Origin: Lates calcarifer
Taxonomy: Eukaryota > Chordata > Actinopteri > Centropomidae
DNA length: 64,000 bases
Assembly: GCF_001640805.2 (NCBI RefSeq)
Contig: NC_066844.1
Location: 9,584,209-9,648,208, forward strand
Direction: 5' to 3'
Below, piece by piece: positions 26,170 to 39,172 of the stretch. The translations under genes and the position numbers were made by a program. The notes under the pieces were generated by a model. That model was not told the origin of the DNA. It saw only the letters and a program-made list of their open reading frames with translations, and did no database searches. Each line of letters opens with the position of its first letter. Within the stretch, counting starts at the first letter, position 1.

Positions 26170-26300
26170 TGACTTGTGCTGTAGTATTCACTCACTAATT
26201 AAGAACACCTGTATACCTGCTTATTCATGCAATTATCCAGTCAGCCAATGATGTGGCGGTACTGCTTTGCATACAATCCTGCAGATCCATTTCAGGTGGA
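26170..26300 (+). repeat. Interspersed repeat copy 1 (shared with 50455-50585)
   Basis: Contains TTAAGAACACCTGTATACCTGC followed shortly by CAGTCAGCCAATGATGTGGC. A diverged copy in the same orientation lies upstream of helz2 at about 50455-50585 (AATCAGCCAATCATATGGCA). Text of this kind is a high-copy nonautonomous repeat in many fish genomes; the family name is not certain. Confidence 0.6.
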
Positions 26301-28998
26301 AGAGAACAAGCTCACCAAAACTGGACACTTCATTTACAACTCCTCTTCCTTTACTTTTCTGTCAGGATTATGTGATGCAGTACTGGATGGAGCATGGAGC
26401 CCCAGCAGAGAAGCTGTTACTGGGTTTTCCAACCCACTCCCGTTCTTTTACACTTTCCACCACTATAACAGACTTGGGTGCTCCATTCAGTGGTCCTGCC
26501 ACCCCAGGGCCTTATACCCAGCAGATTGGCATCTGGTCTTACTATGAGGTAACAGAAATCTGTGTAATCAATAATAATCAGTCTAGATCACCACTGTATG
26601 CTATAATGCAACCACTGCTACTGATAACACTCGTAGAGCAACCCTTTATTCTGGAAATCAATTTTTATATCTAACTAATTTACAATAGCAAATACATTTT
26701 GAAAGAAAATTAATGAACTAGCAAAGATTTCTAGGATTCTTTTTTTAAAGTCATATGTGGTATTGAGTGTAGATTAATGAGAGAGTTACTATCATTATTG
26801 TTTTTAATTTTAGCATGAGGCCATAACATAACAAAATGTGAAAAAAAAAAAAAAAAAAATGAAGGGTCTGAATATTTTCTGAATGCACTGTATGTCAGTC
26901 AAGGCCAAAAATAAGAGAGGCAAACTCAAGAAGAAACAGCATGGTTTTAGTGCTTTAGTGATATTAAAAAATTACTCTTAGTACCTTAAATACACGGTAT
27001 ATTAGACCTCATTTTTACATTTACATAATATATCAGCTTCTCATGCTAATTCTTTTTTGGGGCCAGAAGGTGTCACATGAGCTGCAGTTTCAACTGTGAT
27101 AACTGTATGCTAAAAACTTCTAGTACTACTGCTGCGTTATCATATTACAGGTTTCCTTATAGCTCTGGCAAATGACGGCACACAAAATAATTGTTATGGC
27201 CTCACATTTATATGTGTTGGTGTGTCTTCACCAGACCTGCTCTTTCCTGAAAGGGACCTCAGTTCAGTGGATTGACAGTCAGAAGGTTCCCTACGCTGTC
27301 AAAGGCAATCAGTGGGTGGGCTTTGATAACCAGAGGAGCTATGATGCCAAGGTACAGTATATTAGTCTGTGGAAAAGAAATAATGTTTTAACAAGTCCTT
27401 CTATGCAAGTGCATTCATTGATCTCTACCCAAAAAAATTACATGTGTGGGTTCAATGATAAATCTTCTATGCCTTTTTAAAGATTTTGCCATGTTAATCT
27501 GTGCTATGGATCTCTGTCTTTTGCCAGTAGTTTTAGAGCTGAGGTTAACAAAACTTTGCATATTAGTTCTTGTCATTTTAACAAAAGGGAAGTAAACCAA
27601 CAAATAAATGAAAAAAGTTCAAATACTTTCACTAAGCTTTTCACTGAATCTCAATCTTACATTGTAAATACAGTTCCAACAAATCTGGAAATCTGGACAG
27701 TTTCAACACTTGTGGCATGACTTTTTGACTGGGATACTGTTCGTGTATGTCGGTGAACAAGTGAGTTTCATTGTGTTACCACTGTTTCTCTTACAGGTGG
27801 AATATCTGAAGAGCAGGCAGCTGGGAGGAGCTGCTGTGTGGACACTGGATATGGATGACTTTTCTGGACAGTTCTGTGAACAGGGCAAATATCCACTAAT
27901 ATCACATCTTAAACATGCACTCAGTGAAGGTGAGGCTGCTGTATATAATTGTTTTTATATTATGGTAGTTAATTCAATATATGAACACACAGAGACAGTT
28001 TGAGCCAGTGTTGCCATTCAGAATCTAATAAAGCAGATATATGACTTTTACCTGCATCCTACACATCATATCAAGATGTACCTCTCAGCGGTCAATTATA
28101 ATCAAAGTTGTTGTCTCTAAAGAAAATTTAGGAAGTGATTCAGTATTTCACAATTGCTGGCTCCCAGCCATAAGAGGTGTCAGTGTTCAATTCAGACTTT
28201 TTATAGGCCTCTTTCTTTAGCTACTCTGGAAATGACCTGCATTTCCCTGCAGCAGGTCTGAACTAATAATCAGTCAATCTTCTTTTCACAACCCCCATCT
28301 TCAGTTTATTAATTATAAATTTGTACACATAAGCTACAAATGCTGTATGTAGACTATTTCTAATGAAGGTTAGACCCTCCACAGGGTGCTCTGTCTGCCA
28401 AATTCACAAAGACAGCAGTCCTCATTTTATGTAAAGAAGTCATAACTTTTTTTTTTAACATCAATTGCTATTTTCACAGCCTGTGTAGTTCTCCTCATGA
28501 CTGAACTGAACTTTCATGTGTAAAATTAGTTGGTTGGCAAAAAGATATCTTTCAGTGTTGTTTTTTGTTCTTCTAGACTGGACAACACAGGAAACACCTC
28601 CCTCTGTACATCCCTCCACAGTCTCTGCTTCTCCTTCAGAAAGTACACAACACACACAGGAGCATGTCAGTACAGCCAGCAGCCCCACAGCTAAACCAGA
28701 CAGCTGCTTCCAGAATATCACTGTTGTGTATCCTGTTAGCAGCTTCTGTACACGCAGAGCTGATGGACTTTATGCAAGATCAGATGATCCAAAGTCATTC
28801 TACAGATGTGTGCAGAGGGCGACATACATCACAAGATGCCACACCCTGGGAACAGATCACAACAGCGGGGTGCAAATTATACCATCAAAGAATTTTGTTG
28901 TAGTCAGCTTTGCGACAGTCACTCTATTCCATCTGTTATGTTTGTGGAGTGACAGGTGACTATGTTTCCAGATAATGGACATTCATGGTTTAATATGA

Positions 28999-29004
28999 AA
29001 TAAA
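28999..29004 (+). terminator. Polyadenylation signal of chitinase copy D
   Basis: AATAAA about 40 bases after the copy D terminal stop codon. It is still intact although the gene is damaged. Confidence 0.6.
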
Positions 29005-29009
29005 GAAAA

Positions 29010-30150
29010 ATTGAAGTATTTTCAAACATTACCCAGACTAGACTTATATATACTATAGCTGCCACACAGAACGTCTGACTCAGTCAGTCTTATGTGGACC
29101 CAAAACATTAAAAAAAACTTTAAAAGGGTAACCTGGTTTCAACACATGGCACTTAATAGCAATAATTCTGATAAATAAATAAATCAAAGAACATCAGCAA
29201 TGTGACTTGAGTAAAATGTTTTACATTTGTTTTTCACATCCACTCATTTAAGTGGATGTGAAGCTGAGGTTGGGTTTTTTTTACAATGAAGAGTTCTACA
29301 ATGTTCCATCAATGGAGTTATGAACATCACTTATGCAATGCTACAAGCTAAAGTATAAGAAGGTCAGTGGAGGAAAAAAAAGGGTACTATTAAGAAACTG
29401 AATCAGTAAACCTTCATGAATCCCAACAAAAATTATCTCAGGGTACTTTTCTTAAAGAGCAAGCGAAAACTTCCTTCCAGAAACCTTGAGGCTCGACCAG
29501 CTGCAACCTCGACCAGTTGCCGCTGGTGGAAACTAAAACAAAGCTGAAAAGGAAGGTGAATATTGTATTTATGTATATTGTGTGGACAGAACTGTGACTC
29601 CAAAACTAAACTTGCCTTTAGTTTTCTGTTGTGAATGTAGGCTATTGTTCACCAGCACGCACAGGACATAGTGGCAGTTAATAATAATAATAAACTAATT
29701 TATGCAGCTTTAGGGAATATTGATTTTTCAAAAATTATTATAATTATTTTTGAATTTTGAAATTTTTATTTTGGTTATGTTTTGATGGCTTTTACTGGTG
29801 GGACAAAGTGATGTGATGGTTGTTTAAGTTCTCTCTTTAGCAGCTATTATCAGCTTAATCAGTAATATGATGATGATTAGTGTTTGTGTACAGAAAGCCT
29901 TCTGTAAATAAAGTGCACAGTTGATGTAAGAAAACATATTTACTTTTATATCAGCGCATAGAGCAGCTTTGTAGACGTTTTGTTAGAGCATAATGGAAGA
30001 GCTCCAGCTGTAAAAACAGTTAAGGGGATTTAATTGAACGTTTTTCTGAAATGTTTTCTTCCTTCTTTTCTAGAAACCATACATGTTCGGGTGGATTTTT
30101 CTTTAAAAGGATAGCGCATCCATGATTACGCTATGTGAAATAAATATTCA
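29010..30150. other. Intergenic DNA between chitinase array and arfrp1
   Basis: No gene recognised; AT-rich. A GC-richer patch at about 29480-29545 may be a repeat fragment. Confidence 0.5.
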
Positions 30151-30159
30151 AATGGTTTG

Positions 30160-30226
30160 TGGGAAATGAAGTTCTTGTGAATGTACATCCAACAGTTTAC
30201 CGACACATTGTTTACTTCATTTCCCA
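30160..30226. promoter_or_regulatory. Inverted pair of ACTTCATTTCCCA motifs upstream of arfrp1
   Basis: TGGGAAATGAAGT at 30160-30172 is the exact reverse complement of ACTTCATTTCCCA at 30214-30226, with 41 bases between. The motif resembles the ZNF143/Staf element (ACTACAATTCCCA type), common in vertebrate housekeeping promoters. It lies about 280 bases before the arfrp1 ATG. Binding is inferred, not shown. Confidence 0.5.
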
Positions 30227-30507
30227 TAGTTCCCTCGGGTCGACTTCCTGGTTAGACTACACGTAGGGTCAGTGCAGTGTTGAGAGCTTCGGAGTTGGAA
30301 GATAGCTGCAAATGACGACTTTTACTGACTTTCTTTATGTATCTACAATTGTTGGTCACTCGCGTTTATAGACGAGTTTATTTACTTGAATTATAATGAA
30401 GCTACAGTAGTGAGACTCATGGTTAGCCACAGATGTAGGCTAGGCTAAGTTATCAAGCTAACATTGGCAAGACTAAGTAGCCTGTTGTTTACATCTTTTC
30501 CCCCAAG

Positions 30508-33500
30508 ATGTATACTTTATTATCTGGATTATATAAGTACATGTTCCAAAAGGACGAATACTGCATTTTGATTCTGGGACTGGACAACGCCGGGAAAACG
30601 GTAAATTAGAATTACAATCTATATTCTCACAACTAGGTTAAGAGATGTGGTGCAGACAATTTGACGCTGCATATCCAGACATGAATCCTCACTAACGTTG
30701 GAGTGAGGTTATCAGTCCGCGCCAGATTAGTTGTGCACCACAGAATAAAGCTTTGCTGATGTGTCTCAGGCGAGGTTTTTAACACACGGTCACGGAGGCG
30801 ACGAGCTGAAGTTAGGGACCGCCTCCACAGTGCATGCGGCAATTAGCCAGCCGCTTTAACATTTAAGCAAAGCACACTCCTATCTGTAATTATATTTTAG
30901 ATATCCATTATAGTATTTCTCCAGGGCAAAATTGTCTAAACGGTAATGAAGATATACACATTAACATTCTTATCAGTAGAGTTTGTGCTTCAAGATATCT
31001 ATAGCTCTGATTGTACCAGGCAAAATGATTTTTAGATTTTAGATCTAAAAAGTGTAAGTGGTCGATTTAAATACTAGATAGCTAGACTGAGTATATATTG
31101 CAGTTATATGCAATTCAGTTCCTTCTTGTCATAAAAGGAAATTTCAGATATCCACAGCGTCGTTCTTTCAAGTACAAATTACAACAGAATGAGGTAGCTG
31201 TTACACATCATGGCTCTGTAATGCATTAAAAAATGTGCTCAGTTTGACTTATCCACCAAACTAATTGTTGTCTCTTTCTGCAGACCTTTCTGGAACAAAC
31301 CAAAACAAAGTTCAGTAAGAACTATAAAGGAATGAGCTTATCAAAGATCACTACTACAGTTGGCCTGAACAGTAAGTGAATGTTCCAGTGTGTGTTCAGT
31401 TGTGCTGGTCATGAAAAGTGATAGGCCTGTTACTTCAAACAGTGACTACACTGGGTACATCACTGTTCTCTTATGCCGACAAAATTGACAAGTTACCCCT
31501 CTCTCTTCTAAAATTTGTGTTCCATGTCAGCTTTCTGTCAGCTCAGTGGACAGTGACTGCTTGTTACCAGTCAATCAAACTGTGATCCTTTGAGGACATT
31601 ATTTTCAATGGATAACTGCAGTGATTTTTTAAAGAATTTGCAACATTAATCTTTGGAAAATTGTACTATAATGTAGCTGATTTCTGAAAGACAGACTCAA
31701 TCCAGCTTTTTTTTACACTTATGCTGTGACCTCCTGATGCTGCTTATCTTAGAATTTACAGCAGGTGCTTGATTCATCTATAATGTTTCATATGGGTGTC
31801 TCACTTTCATTCACAGTTGGTACAATTGATGTGGGCAAGGCTCGTCTAATGTTCTGGGATCTGGGAGGTCAGGAGGAGCTCCAGTCTTTGTGGGACAAAG
31901 TGAGTTAAAAACGCCAACAATATTCTTCAATAGCCTCATACAGAAACACACCATCTCTATGTCTTCAGCAGAGTAGAAGTATATTCTTTTTCTAAGACAG
32001 AATTATTTTTGCATACATGTTTTTAAATCACTCATTTAACTGACCAAACCCAAACCAAAGGCATTATATTCTGTAGTCAGTTTTCCACAAAGGAACTACA
32101 AATATTTTAAAACTCTCCTGACTTTCCTGTGATGGAGCATAGGTGAAAATAACCTAAGATTTTAAGAATGAAATAGAATTATTATATGGGAAAAAAAATC
32201 ACAATATTTCTAGTTTCAAGCTTCAAGAGGATACATAGAATATTATCAGAGACAAAGAAGTTAACAAAATTTATGCCAACTTCTCTTACTCCAAATGGGA
32301 AGCATGCTGGGCTGTGTGAAACCGACAGACAGGGCTAGGTGCCTGGTAAACAGCATGGTGACTGTGGAGTCAAGTAAGGGGCAACACAGAGGTGATGTCA
32401 GGAGACACTAAAGCTGTACACTAGTCAGTGGAAAGCGACACTTCAGTCCTGTCTTTTGCAAATGAAAATAATAATGAATGTGTACTCCACTTACAATATA
32501 TGTTATTTGGTTCTACAGTGTTTCCACCAAAATCTCTTTTTTTTTTCTGGGACTAATACTTTGTTGTACTGCATTCACACCATCATGAAGGTGTCATTGT
32601 CAGTCAGTATATCCCTCTCTCTCTCTGTCTCTGACACTTTCTCCTGATCTGAAAAAAGGCAAACTGAATTTCTAATGAACTTAAACATTCTATGGTTCAT
32701 GGCCATTATCAAAGGAAAACTCAATGTAGAAAGATAGAGCTGGCAGTACCAGTGCCACTGCAGTGTTGTTGGTGGTGTGGACATGGTTTTTAGCTGCAGC
32801 GGTTCAGTGAAGCAGCCGTCATCCACATGCAAGGCAGGAAGGGCGTCCTCTGTGTAAACCCAGGGGGTCTGCTCTCATGTCCTGTTTGTATTCTTCATGT
32901 TTATTTATAGTACTATGCTGAGTCCCATGGAGTCATCTATGTGATAGATTCAACTGATGAAGGCCGCCTGTCAGAATCAAAGGAGGCCTTCGGTAAGTAA
33001 CACACTCTTCCAGTGTACTTTAATGTAAGTGTGCCTGTGTTTAAAACAATGATTGTGTGGATGACAGGTTTATGTCTGCTTTAATATTTAAGGTTTCAAC
33101 AGATCAGTGTTTTAGAGCAGATATTATGTTCATTATTCCCTATCACGTCAAATGCTTAGTTATGTATAATGAGAAAAATATCAGTAAGATAACGAGGAGC
33201 CTTGACAGTATTTGTGACAGTATTCTGTGCCAACAGAAATATTTCAGTAATTGTTCAATCAGTAATTTAACTCTTGTCTCCTCCAGAGAAAATGATCAGC
33301 AGTGAGGCATTAGAAGGTGTTCCACTCCTCGTGCTGGCCAACAAGCAGGACGTTCCGGTACTGTATGATCATTGTAATTTATTAAGATCATGATCAGGCT
33401 AATGATGATGATTTTAAAAGTACAAATTATTTGGTGTATTTTGAGACTTCCTCCTTACATGTTTGAGTTATATATCAAGTGAAAATGCCAAACTTTCTCT

Positions 33501-35627
33501 GGTCCCAGCTTTTCAATTGTGTGGATTTGCTTCCACTCTCTCTGTTTTATGTCATTGTAAACTGAAAGTCTTTGGGGTTTTTGGACTGTTTTTGGTCTGA
33601 CAAGCTATGTGAACACATCACCTTGGGGCTTGTGATCTGCATTGTTCACAATTTCCATGTATTTTATACACTGATAACTGATCAAAAAAAAATTATAAAC
33701 ATATTAATCAATAATGAAAATAATCATTAGCTGCATTAGCTTCTGTCCTAGTGTAGAGATGACCCAACTGTGTTTTCAGATTGTCCATCCATCCATCCAT
33801 CCCATTCTCATGAGGGCGATATCTCAGGAGCACTGTGAGGGAATTTCTTAAAATTTGAAAAAACTGAAGTTGGTGGTCAAAAGTCAAAGTCACTGTGACA
33901 TCACAATAATTCAAGATTTCATATGCTAATTATGGTTAAGTTCAAACAAATGTCTAAAAGGATAAAATGAGGAAGGAATTACACTTTACGTATATCCAAA
34001 AGTTCAAAGGTCAACTTCACAGTGACATCATAATGTTCTACAAAAACACTTTTCTGGTCATTATTCAAAGCCACAACTCAGGAACAAAAGGGGCTATTGT
34101 GACCATATTTCCTGCATCTTGAATGGTTGGCAGAGGCAAACAACTGCAAGGATTAGATTTCCATTAGCAGCCCACAAACACAAAAACAGTCAGTTTATTA
34201 GACAAAGAAAAGCATTGAAAAGTAACATTTCAGAAGCAGATCCAGTGAATGTTTGGCATATTTATTAATTGCTTCAGAAATGAATATATTACAGTATATT
34301 ACAAGAATTTTGATTAACACGCCCTTGTGATTTTGACAGATCTGTCTATGCCGTTGTAGCCTTCAGTCAAGTTCTGTGTGACTTCTATTCTCAGGACTGT
34401 TTGTCAGTGCCAGACATTAAAACAGCCTTCAGTGACTGTGCTCCGAAGATCGGCAAGAGAGACTGTTTAGTCCAGCCTTGTACTGCCCTCACAGGGTAAG
34501 ATTGCTACTCTGTGAAATGGTACTGTAACTGTAAACTGTTAGATGTGATGTAGTACCATAGTCCCATAAGACACACAACCTTTGTGACCCTCATAATATT
34601 ACATTTTCAAGTAGAGGCTAATCAAAGATAGTCTTTGTTGTGTTGCTACTTGGTTAGACTACATTATATTTTATACATGTTATATTGTTGTGTTTTGAGT
34701 TTATTTACTCACCTTTTTACAGGCATTAATTTTGCATTGATGGCAATACGAAGCATCTTTAAAAAGCTACAACAGTATTAAATCAAAGGATATCTCATGT
34801 TTTAGTTGTGCTAAAGCACCAAATTAAATTTTAGGGCTCTAGTTTTGTGTTCAAGCTGGTCATCTTTATCTACATTGGGGCTGAACAATTAATCCAAATT
34901 TTATTGAAATCCCAATATGGCCTAGTGTAATGTCCAAATTGCAGGGGCTGCAATTTTTTGATGAAGGTAAAATGTGTCACAATATACTATCATAAAAAAA
35001 GAAAGAATCATTATTAAACATTATTAGATTAAATGAAGAATTGTGGTGTTATAGAGATTCGCCAGCCTACAAATCATATTCTCCAGATGTTAGCAAACAT
35101 GGCAGTTTGGTACAGACCCCATCACATCATCTGTATTTTTATATTTTTTTTCAGTAAAAATGAAATTCAAAAATTCCTAATAAGAGCATGACTTACGATG
35201 TGATTTTTTTTTTTAATTGTTCAGCTCTAATGCTCATGGTACTGGCATTTGTTAAATAAGCCACTTAATAAAATGAGACAGATGATGGAGATGGAGACCA
35301 TTTCCACATGTCTGTCCTCTCAGTGATTCTGAGGATTTCAGTCTTGTTAATGCTGGCTTTGAGCATGCCATCACTGGTCTGTTTGCCACCACATACTGAT
35401 GTATCACATCCCTTGAAAAATAGAGGCATTACTGTTAAAATGCTCTGCCATCTTGATCTCTGGCTTGTTCCCTTTTTATGTAACTGTTCAGAAGAATTCT
35501 GAAATCCTACTGAATAACTTAATACTTGTTCTCATGCAGGGACGGAGTGAATGAAGGTATTGAGTGGATGGTGAAATGTGTGGTCAGGAACATTCACAGG
35601 CCTCCCAGACAGAAGGACATCACATAA
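30508..35627 (+). CDS. arfrp1: ADP-ribosylation factor-related protein 1, complete, 201 aa
   Basis: Seven coding exons: 30508-30600, 31284-31371, 31817-31899, 32911-32992, 33287-33357, 34395-34495 and 35540-35627. They join to 202 codons, exactly the 201 aa of vertebrate ARFRP1. GTPase motifs: GLDNAGKT at residues 24-31 (P-loop, split by intron 1 after the first Thr), WDLGGQ at 74-79 (switch II) and NKQD at 134-137. The N terminus is MYTLLSGLYKYMF, without the Gly2 needed for myristoylation in ordinary ARFs. In this family the N terminus is instead acetylated and the protein is recruited to the trans-Golgi through SYS1, where it acts upstream of ARL1 in golgin recruitment and cargo sorting. 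No lesion was seen. ATG choice: first in the exon and matches the known N terminus. Confidence 0.98.
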
Positions 35628-35639
35628 GAAGTAATCCGC

Positions 35640-36289
35640 ATTTTTAACTCTCATTTTGGACTGAGAGTTTCTCCTTGAGGACATTCCATGTAAACCCTGG
35701 AGTTGATTAACTTTCCTCTCTCCTTGTGTTTGCTGTGACTTTGAACAGTTTGGATTTCTGCTTTTAGGAGTTCATCACAGACAGAGTTTCACCAAGCATA
35801 ATTTCATATTGTGCTTTGAACAGGAGTCTGTCTGTTACTCTTGTTACACGTTTTTGAAATGGTGTTATTATTTCTTCTGCTTCAAGTGGGAGCAGCAGTC
35901 CCAGTGTTAGGTGCTGGCTGCAGCTGCTGCAACAGTCTGCATGGGTCTTCAGTAACTGACAGCCTGCACTGTGAGCACATAAACATCAGTTTGACTTGTC
36001 AGTTCTCATGCAAAATATACAAAACTTTAACATGGTGGTTCTCTGCTCTCACCCCCGCCCCCCCCCACATTTGTAAAATCAAATTGAAATTTGAAACAGG
36101 AAATATCAAGTAATAATGATACTGCAGCTATTGTGCATATTACCTTGTACATAGAATCTTTATTGAATATATCTATGGAACTGTGTCTATATTTAAGGCC
36201 AATAGTTGGGCATTTCCTCGACAGCAGTTGAGTGACAGCAGAGAGCCAGCATTGCTTGGATATGGATACCATGTGCTCCCATCATGCTG
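35640..36289 (+). other. arfrp1 3' untranslated region / downstream DNA
   Basis: No coding potential recognised. No AATAAA occurs between the stop codon and the MITE-like element at 36290, so the arfrp1 poly(A) site is unclear. The nearest canonical hexamer is at 36450, inside that element. Confidence 0.45.
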
Positions 36290-36916
36290 TTAAAGGTATA
36301 ATATGCAGGATTTGTTAATCGCTGTTTTCAGTGTTGGCCCCTCCTCTCTGGCTCAATGAGTGAGAGAGAGAGCGCAGTAGTAGATGTATAAGCTAGAGAG
36401 TGAATGGAAAAAGGAAGTGGCGCTCATGAGAACAAAGCAGTGAATCAGAAATAAAGCATTATTTTCTTTCACACTGGTTAGTTCCAAAATACAAATAATA
36501 ACCTACATCTCCGCGCACTGCCACACAGTCCTGTGGAAAATGCCACACTGCCAGATTTTGATTGATTGCAGCCCAAGCTCAGCCCCACCCTGTCAAACAG
36601 ACAGAGACCTGCAGCTCCATGACACAGACAGATAGGGGAGAATGACAGACAGCAATGTAACCTGGTTATTAAGTTTTTATATAGTCCTAGCCCTCACTAC
36701 TTGTGTGCTGTTACTGGGTGTGGGTACACACTCACTGGCCAAAGGTTGCAACCTAGAAATGACCTGAACACTGCAAAATAACAGGAAAGTACAGGCTGTG
36801 AGCAGGGTTAATTCACCACTCACTTCTAGTGGGTCACAAGTGATGATTGAGAGGGATTATTTTTGTGTAAGTCTATACATCGTTTTCTAAGTAAATCCTG
36901 CACATTATTACTTTCA
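36290..36916. mobile_element. MITE-like element with terminal inverted repeats (~627 bp)
   Basis: The left end (36290-36313, starting TTAAAGGTATAATATGCAGG) and the reverse complement of the right end (36893-36916) match at 20 of 24 positions, with the inner eleven bases nearest the body (TGCAGGATTTG-side) best conserved. There is no transposase coding inside, as expected for a nonautonomous DNA transposon. Flanking target-site duplication was not clear. The interior carries an AATAAA at 36450-36455 just downstream of arfrp1. Confidence 0.7.
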
Positions 36917-36919
36917 GTG

Positions 36920-38685
36920 TGTATTCTGCTCAAATGGAAGTAACTTAGCCTAGTTAGCAAATGATGGTTTTGATTCCCACTAAAACAACGGTTTAGTCTC
37001 TTTTTGATACTTTTGTTTTCCGTGTCTGTGGCTCGCATCTCTAAGTCCAGTGGTTCCTACTGAACATCATCAACAACATTTTTTTTAAAAACTGTTCCCA
37101 GATACATGCTTTCATTAAAAAGAAGAAAAATGCTAGCATGTATCATGTGCTTGTGGTGCACGTTAAATTGAACAAACGATTTTTAGCGTCCACACAAATC
37201 GGTGGACGTTCTGTCGGAAGCAAAATATTTAATGCCACCAGGATAACACCAATCTAGGGAACTACAAAAGGAGAAATAAAACCAATTTCTTAAGATTTCT
37301 TGTTTTTGGGAATTACAAGTTTGTACACATGTACACAAAAACTGTAACTGTCATATATGTACATACTAATTTCTTAGCAAAAATAAGTTTTAATTTCAGT
37401 TTGACTTTAAGGTTTGAACTCTCCAGCTGGTAAACTGACTCCACAGCCTTCTGTATGTTTTGACTTTCCATAACTATTTGAGGATACGTTCATGATAAAT
37501 GAGCGAAAATCACTTTAAATGTAAAAAGAGTCATTTTGAAGGGTTAATGACATTATTGACATTACTTTGATGAGTCTCCTTGTGGCAGCTGTGCAGTGTG
37601 AAGTGTTCAAATCCTAATAATGTCAGCTGAAAACATTTGTTGTGTCCATCTCTTTGGAAAGGGGGGAGTTTTTGATTTGTGTCTTTTTTTTTTTTTTTGC
37701 TCATTGAAGAGAGCAACTCAAGCAGCCCCCACAGTCTTTAAACTTGTCAGAATATCTTTTGATCTCTGTAAAACATTAATAGTTTGATCGCTCATAGATC
37801 AGCATTAAGATTTTTTTAAAGTGATTTTGGAAATGTTAATGTTTTAATTTACAGAGACACTATGGATGGCTGGGTAACTGGACATGATATCTGTCAAAAC
37901 TAAATGCACAAAGTGTGCTGCTGAACACACAGACACCTTGCTGACCTCTGCTGACTCACTGTATACCAGCAGTTTAACTTTAGATGTATGAAGTGATTAA
38001 ATAAAACTGAAGGTGACATCATCTGTCAGTCACATATATGGTGGGTGATTATAATAGATTAATGATTTCAAAGAAACAAAATCTGTCCTGTTGGAAATTG
38101 TCTGTATAGATGTGTTATATTTTATGATATGTGTTATAACTTACCACCATATTACAAAAGTCACTATCTCACTTACCTCTAGTGATATGTAATCTGCAGA
38201 CAGTTTTGGTTTATTTGTCCAGGTTTTAAATTTTTGCCTGCACCCCAATGGAGAGATTTTTGTGGTGCTGAAAGAATCATAAATTACATTCACAAAATTT
38301 AATAGCTCCATACCTTTCCAGAAACTGTCCTCATGCCACTGGGTGAGAACACACTGTTTAGAACAGACAGTTTCTCTGGAAGAAAATAGTTAATAGTAGT
38401 TCACCTCCATTATACTGGGGAGTGTGTATCAAAACCAAAATAGATAAATGGCTTACCAGAGGTAAGTGACAAACGTTTTTTTTTTTTGTGTGTGTTTTAT
38501 TTTTTATTTTTGAAATGGAATTCTGTTATGCAAAACTGGATGAATGAACATTTCATCATTATGAGTTCAACTTCATTTAATTTAAGTTTAGCCCATTTTA
38601 CAGGTCTGTATTTTCCTGCATTTAGTCATGTAAGGATTTCACAATGTCCTATTTATTCTTCTAATAATGATCATTCATCAATCTA
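36920..38685. other. Gene-poor AT-rich DNA
   Basis: No gene, RNA or clear repeat recognised. Confidence 0.5.
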
Positions 38686-38689
38686 TTTT

Positions 38690-38800
38690 TTTTCTGTCTA
38701 TGTTCTCCCTGCGCCTGTGTGGGTTCCCTCTGAGTGTGAATGGTTGTTTGTCTATATATGTTGGCCCTGCAATGGACCTTTAAGCACTGCTTAAGTTAAG
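38690..38800 (+). repeat. Interspersed fish repeat fragment
   Basis: TTCTCCCTGCGCCTGTGTGG...TGAATGGTTGTTTGTCTATATATGTTGGCCCTGCAATGGA is a diverged copy of a very common teleost repeat text. A reverse-oriented piece of the same kind (GGGAGAACATGCAAACTCCA) lies at about 56018-56050. Confidence 0.6.
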
Positions 38801-39168
38801 CAGTATAGATAATGAATAGATATAAGCCACAGCAGAAAAATTAATGGCTCTGTTCAGCCATTGTATGAAGCTGACCAGATTTATTTAAGCCACAACCCCA
38901 TTTGGACTTTTGGTTTGTTTGTTTGTTTGTTTGTTTTTTTTGTTTGTTTTTTTTTTAAAAACATTTTTGGCTTCCTACTCTACAAATTTCACCCAATCTT
39001 CAACAAACATACATATTATCCTCACATCATCTGTAATTACTTACCACATTTTTCTGGGTGTGGCCAAGTACATATAAATCGCATTACTCCAGAAAGCTTC
39101 ATCCAATTACAGCCAGACATTGTACACTTGTGCTCTGCACCATTCACAGCACAGACACACACCTAGCC

Positions 39169-39172
<4 letters not shown>

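Larger units (their letters stand above)
22592..28959 (+). pseudogene. chia: Acidic chitinase copy D, decaying gene with frameshifts
   Basis: All eleven exons are traceable with usable splice sites: 22592-22619, 22726-22752, 22835-23040, 23155-23208, 24005-24170, 25482-25607, 25720-25822, 26366-26548, 27235-27351, 27797-27929 and 28577-28959. Damage: an extra base near 22906 in exon 3 gives an in-frame TGA; exon 4 is one codon short and loses the GGWNFG core; exon 5 reads [11 protein letters not shown], replacing the catalytic Asp equivalent to D138 by Ala; exon 6 is one base longer than in B and C and runs into TGA; exon 7 lost about seven codons and reads FDLYD for YDFHG. The last exon keeps only the first three CBM14 cysteines, then a hydrophobic tail. 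Exons 8-10 are well preserved. A signal-peptide-like start is present. Most likely a recent pseudogene; a transcribed non-catalytic chitinase-like protein cannot be excluded if the indels are assembly errors. Confidence 0.88.
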
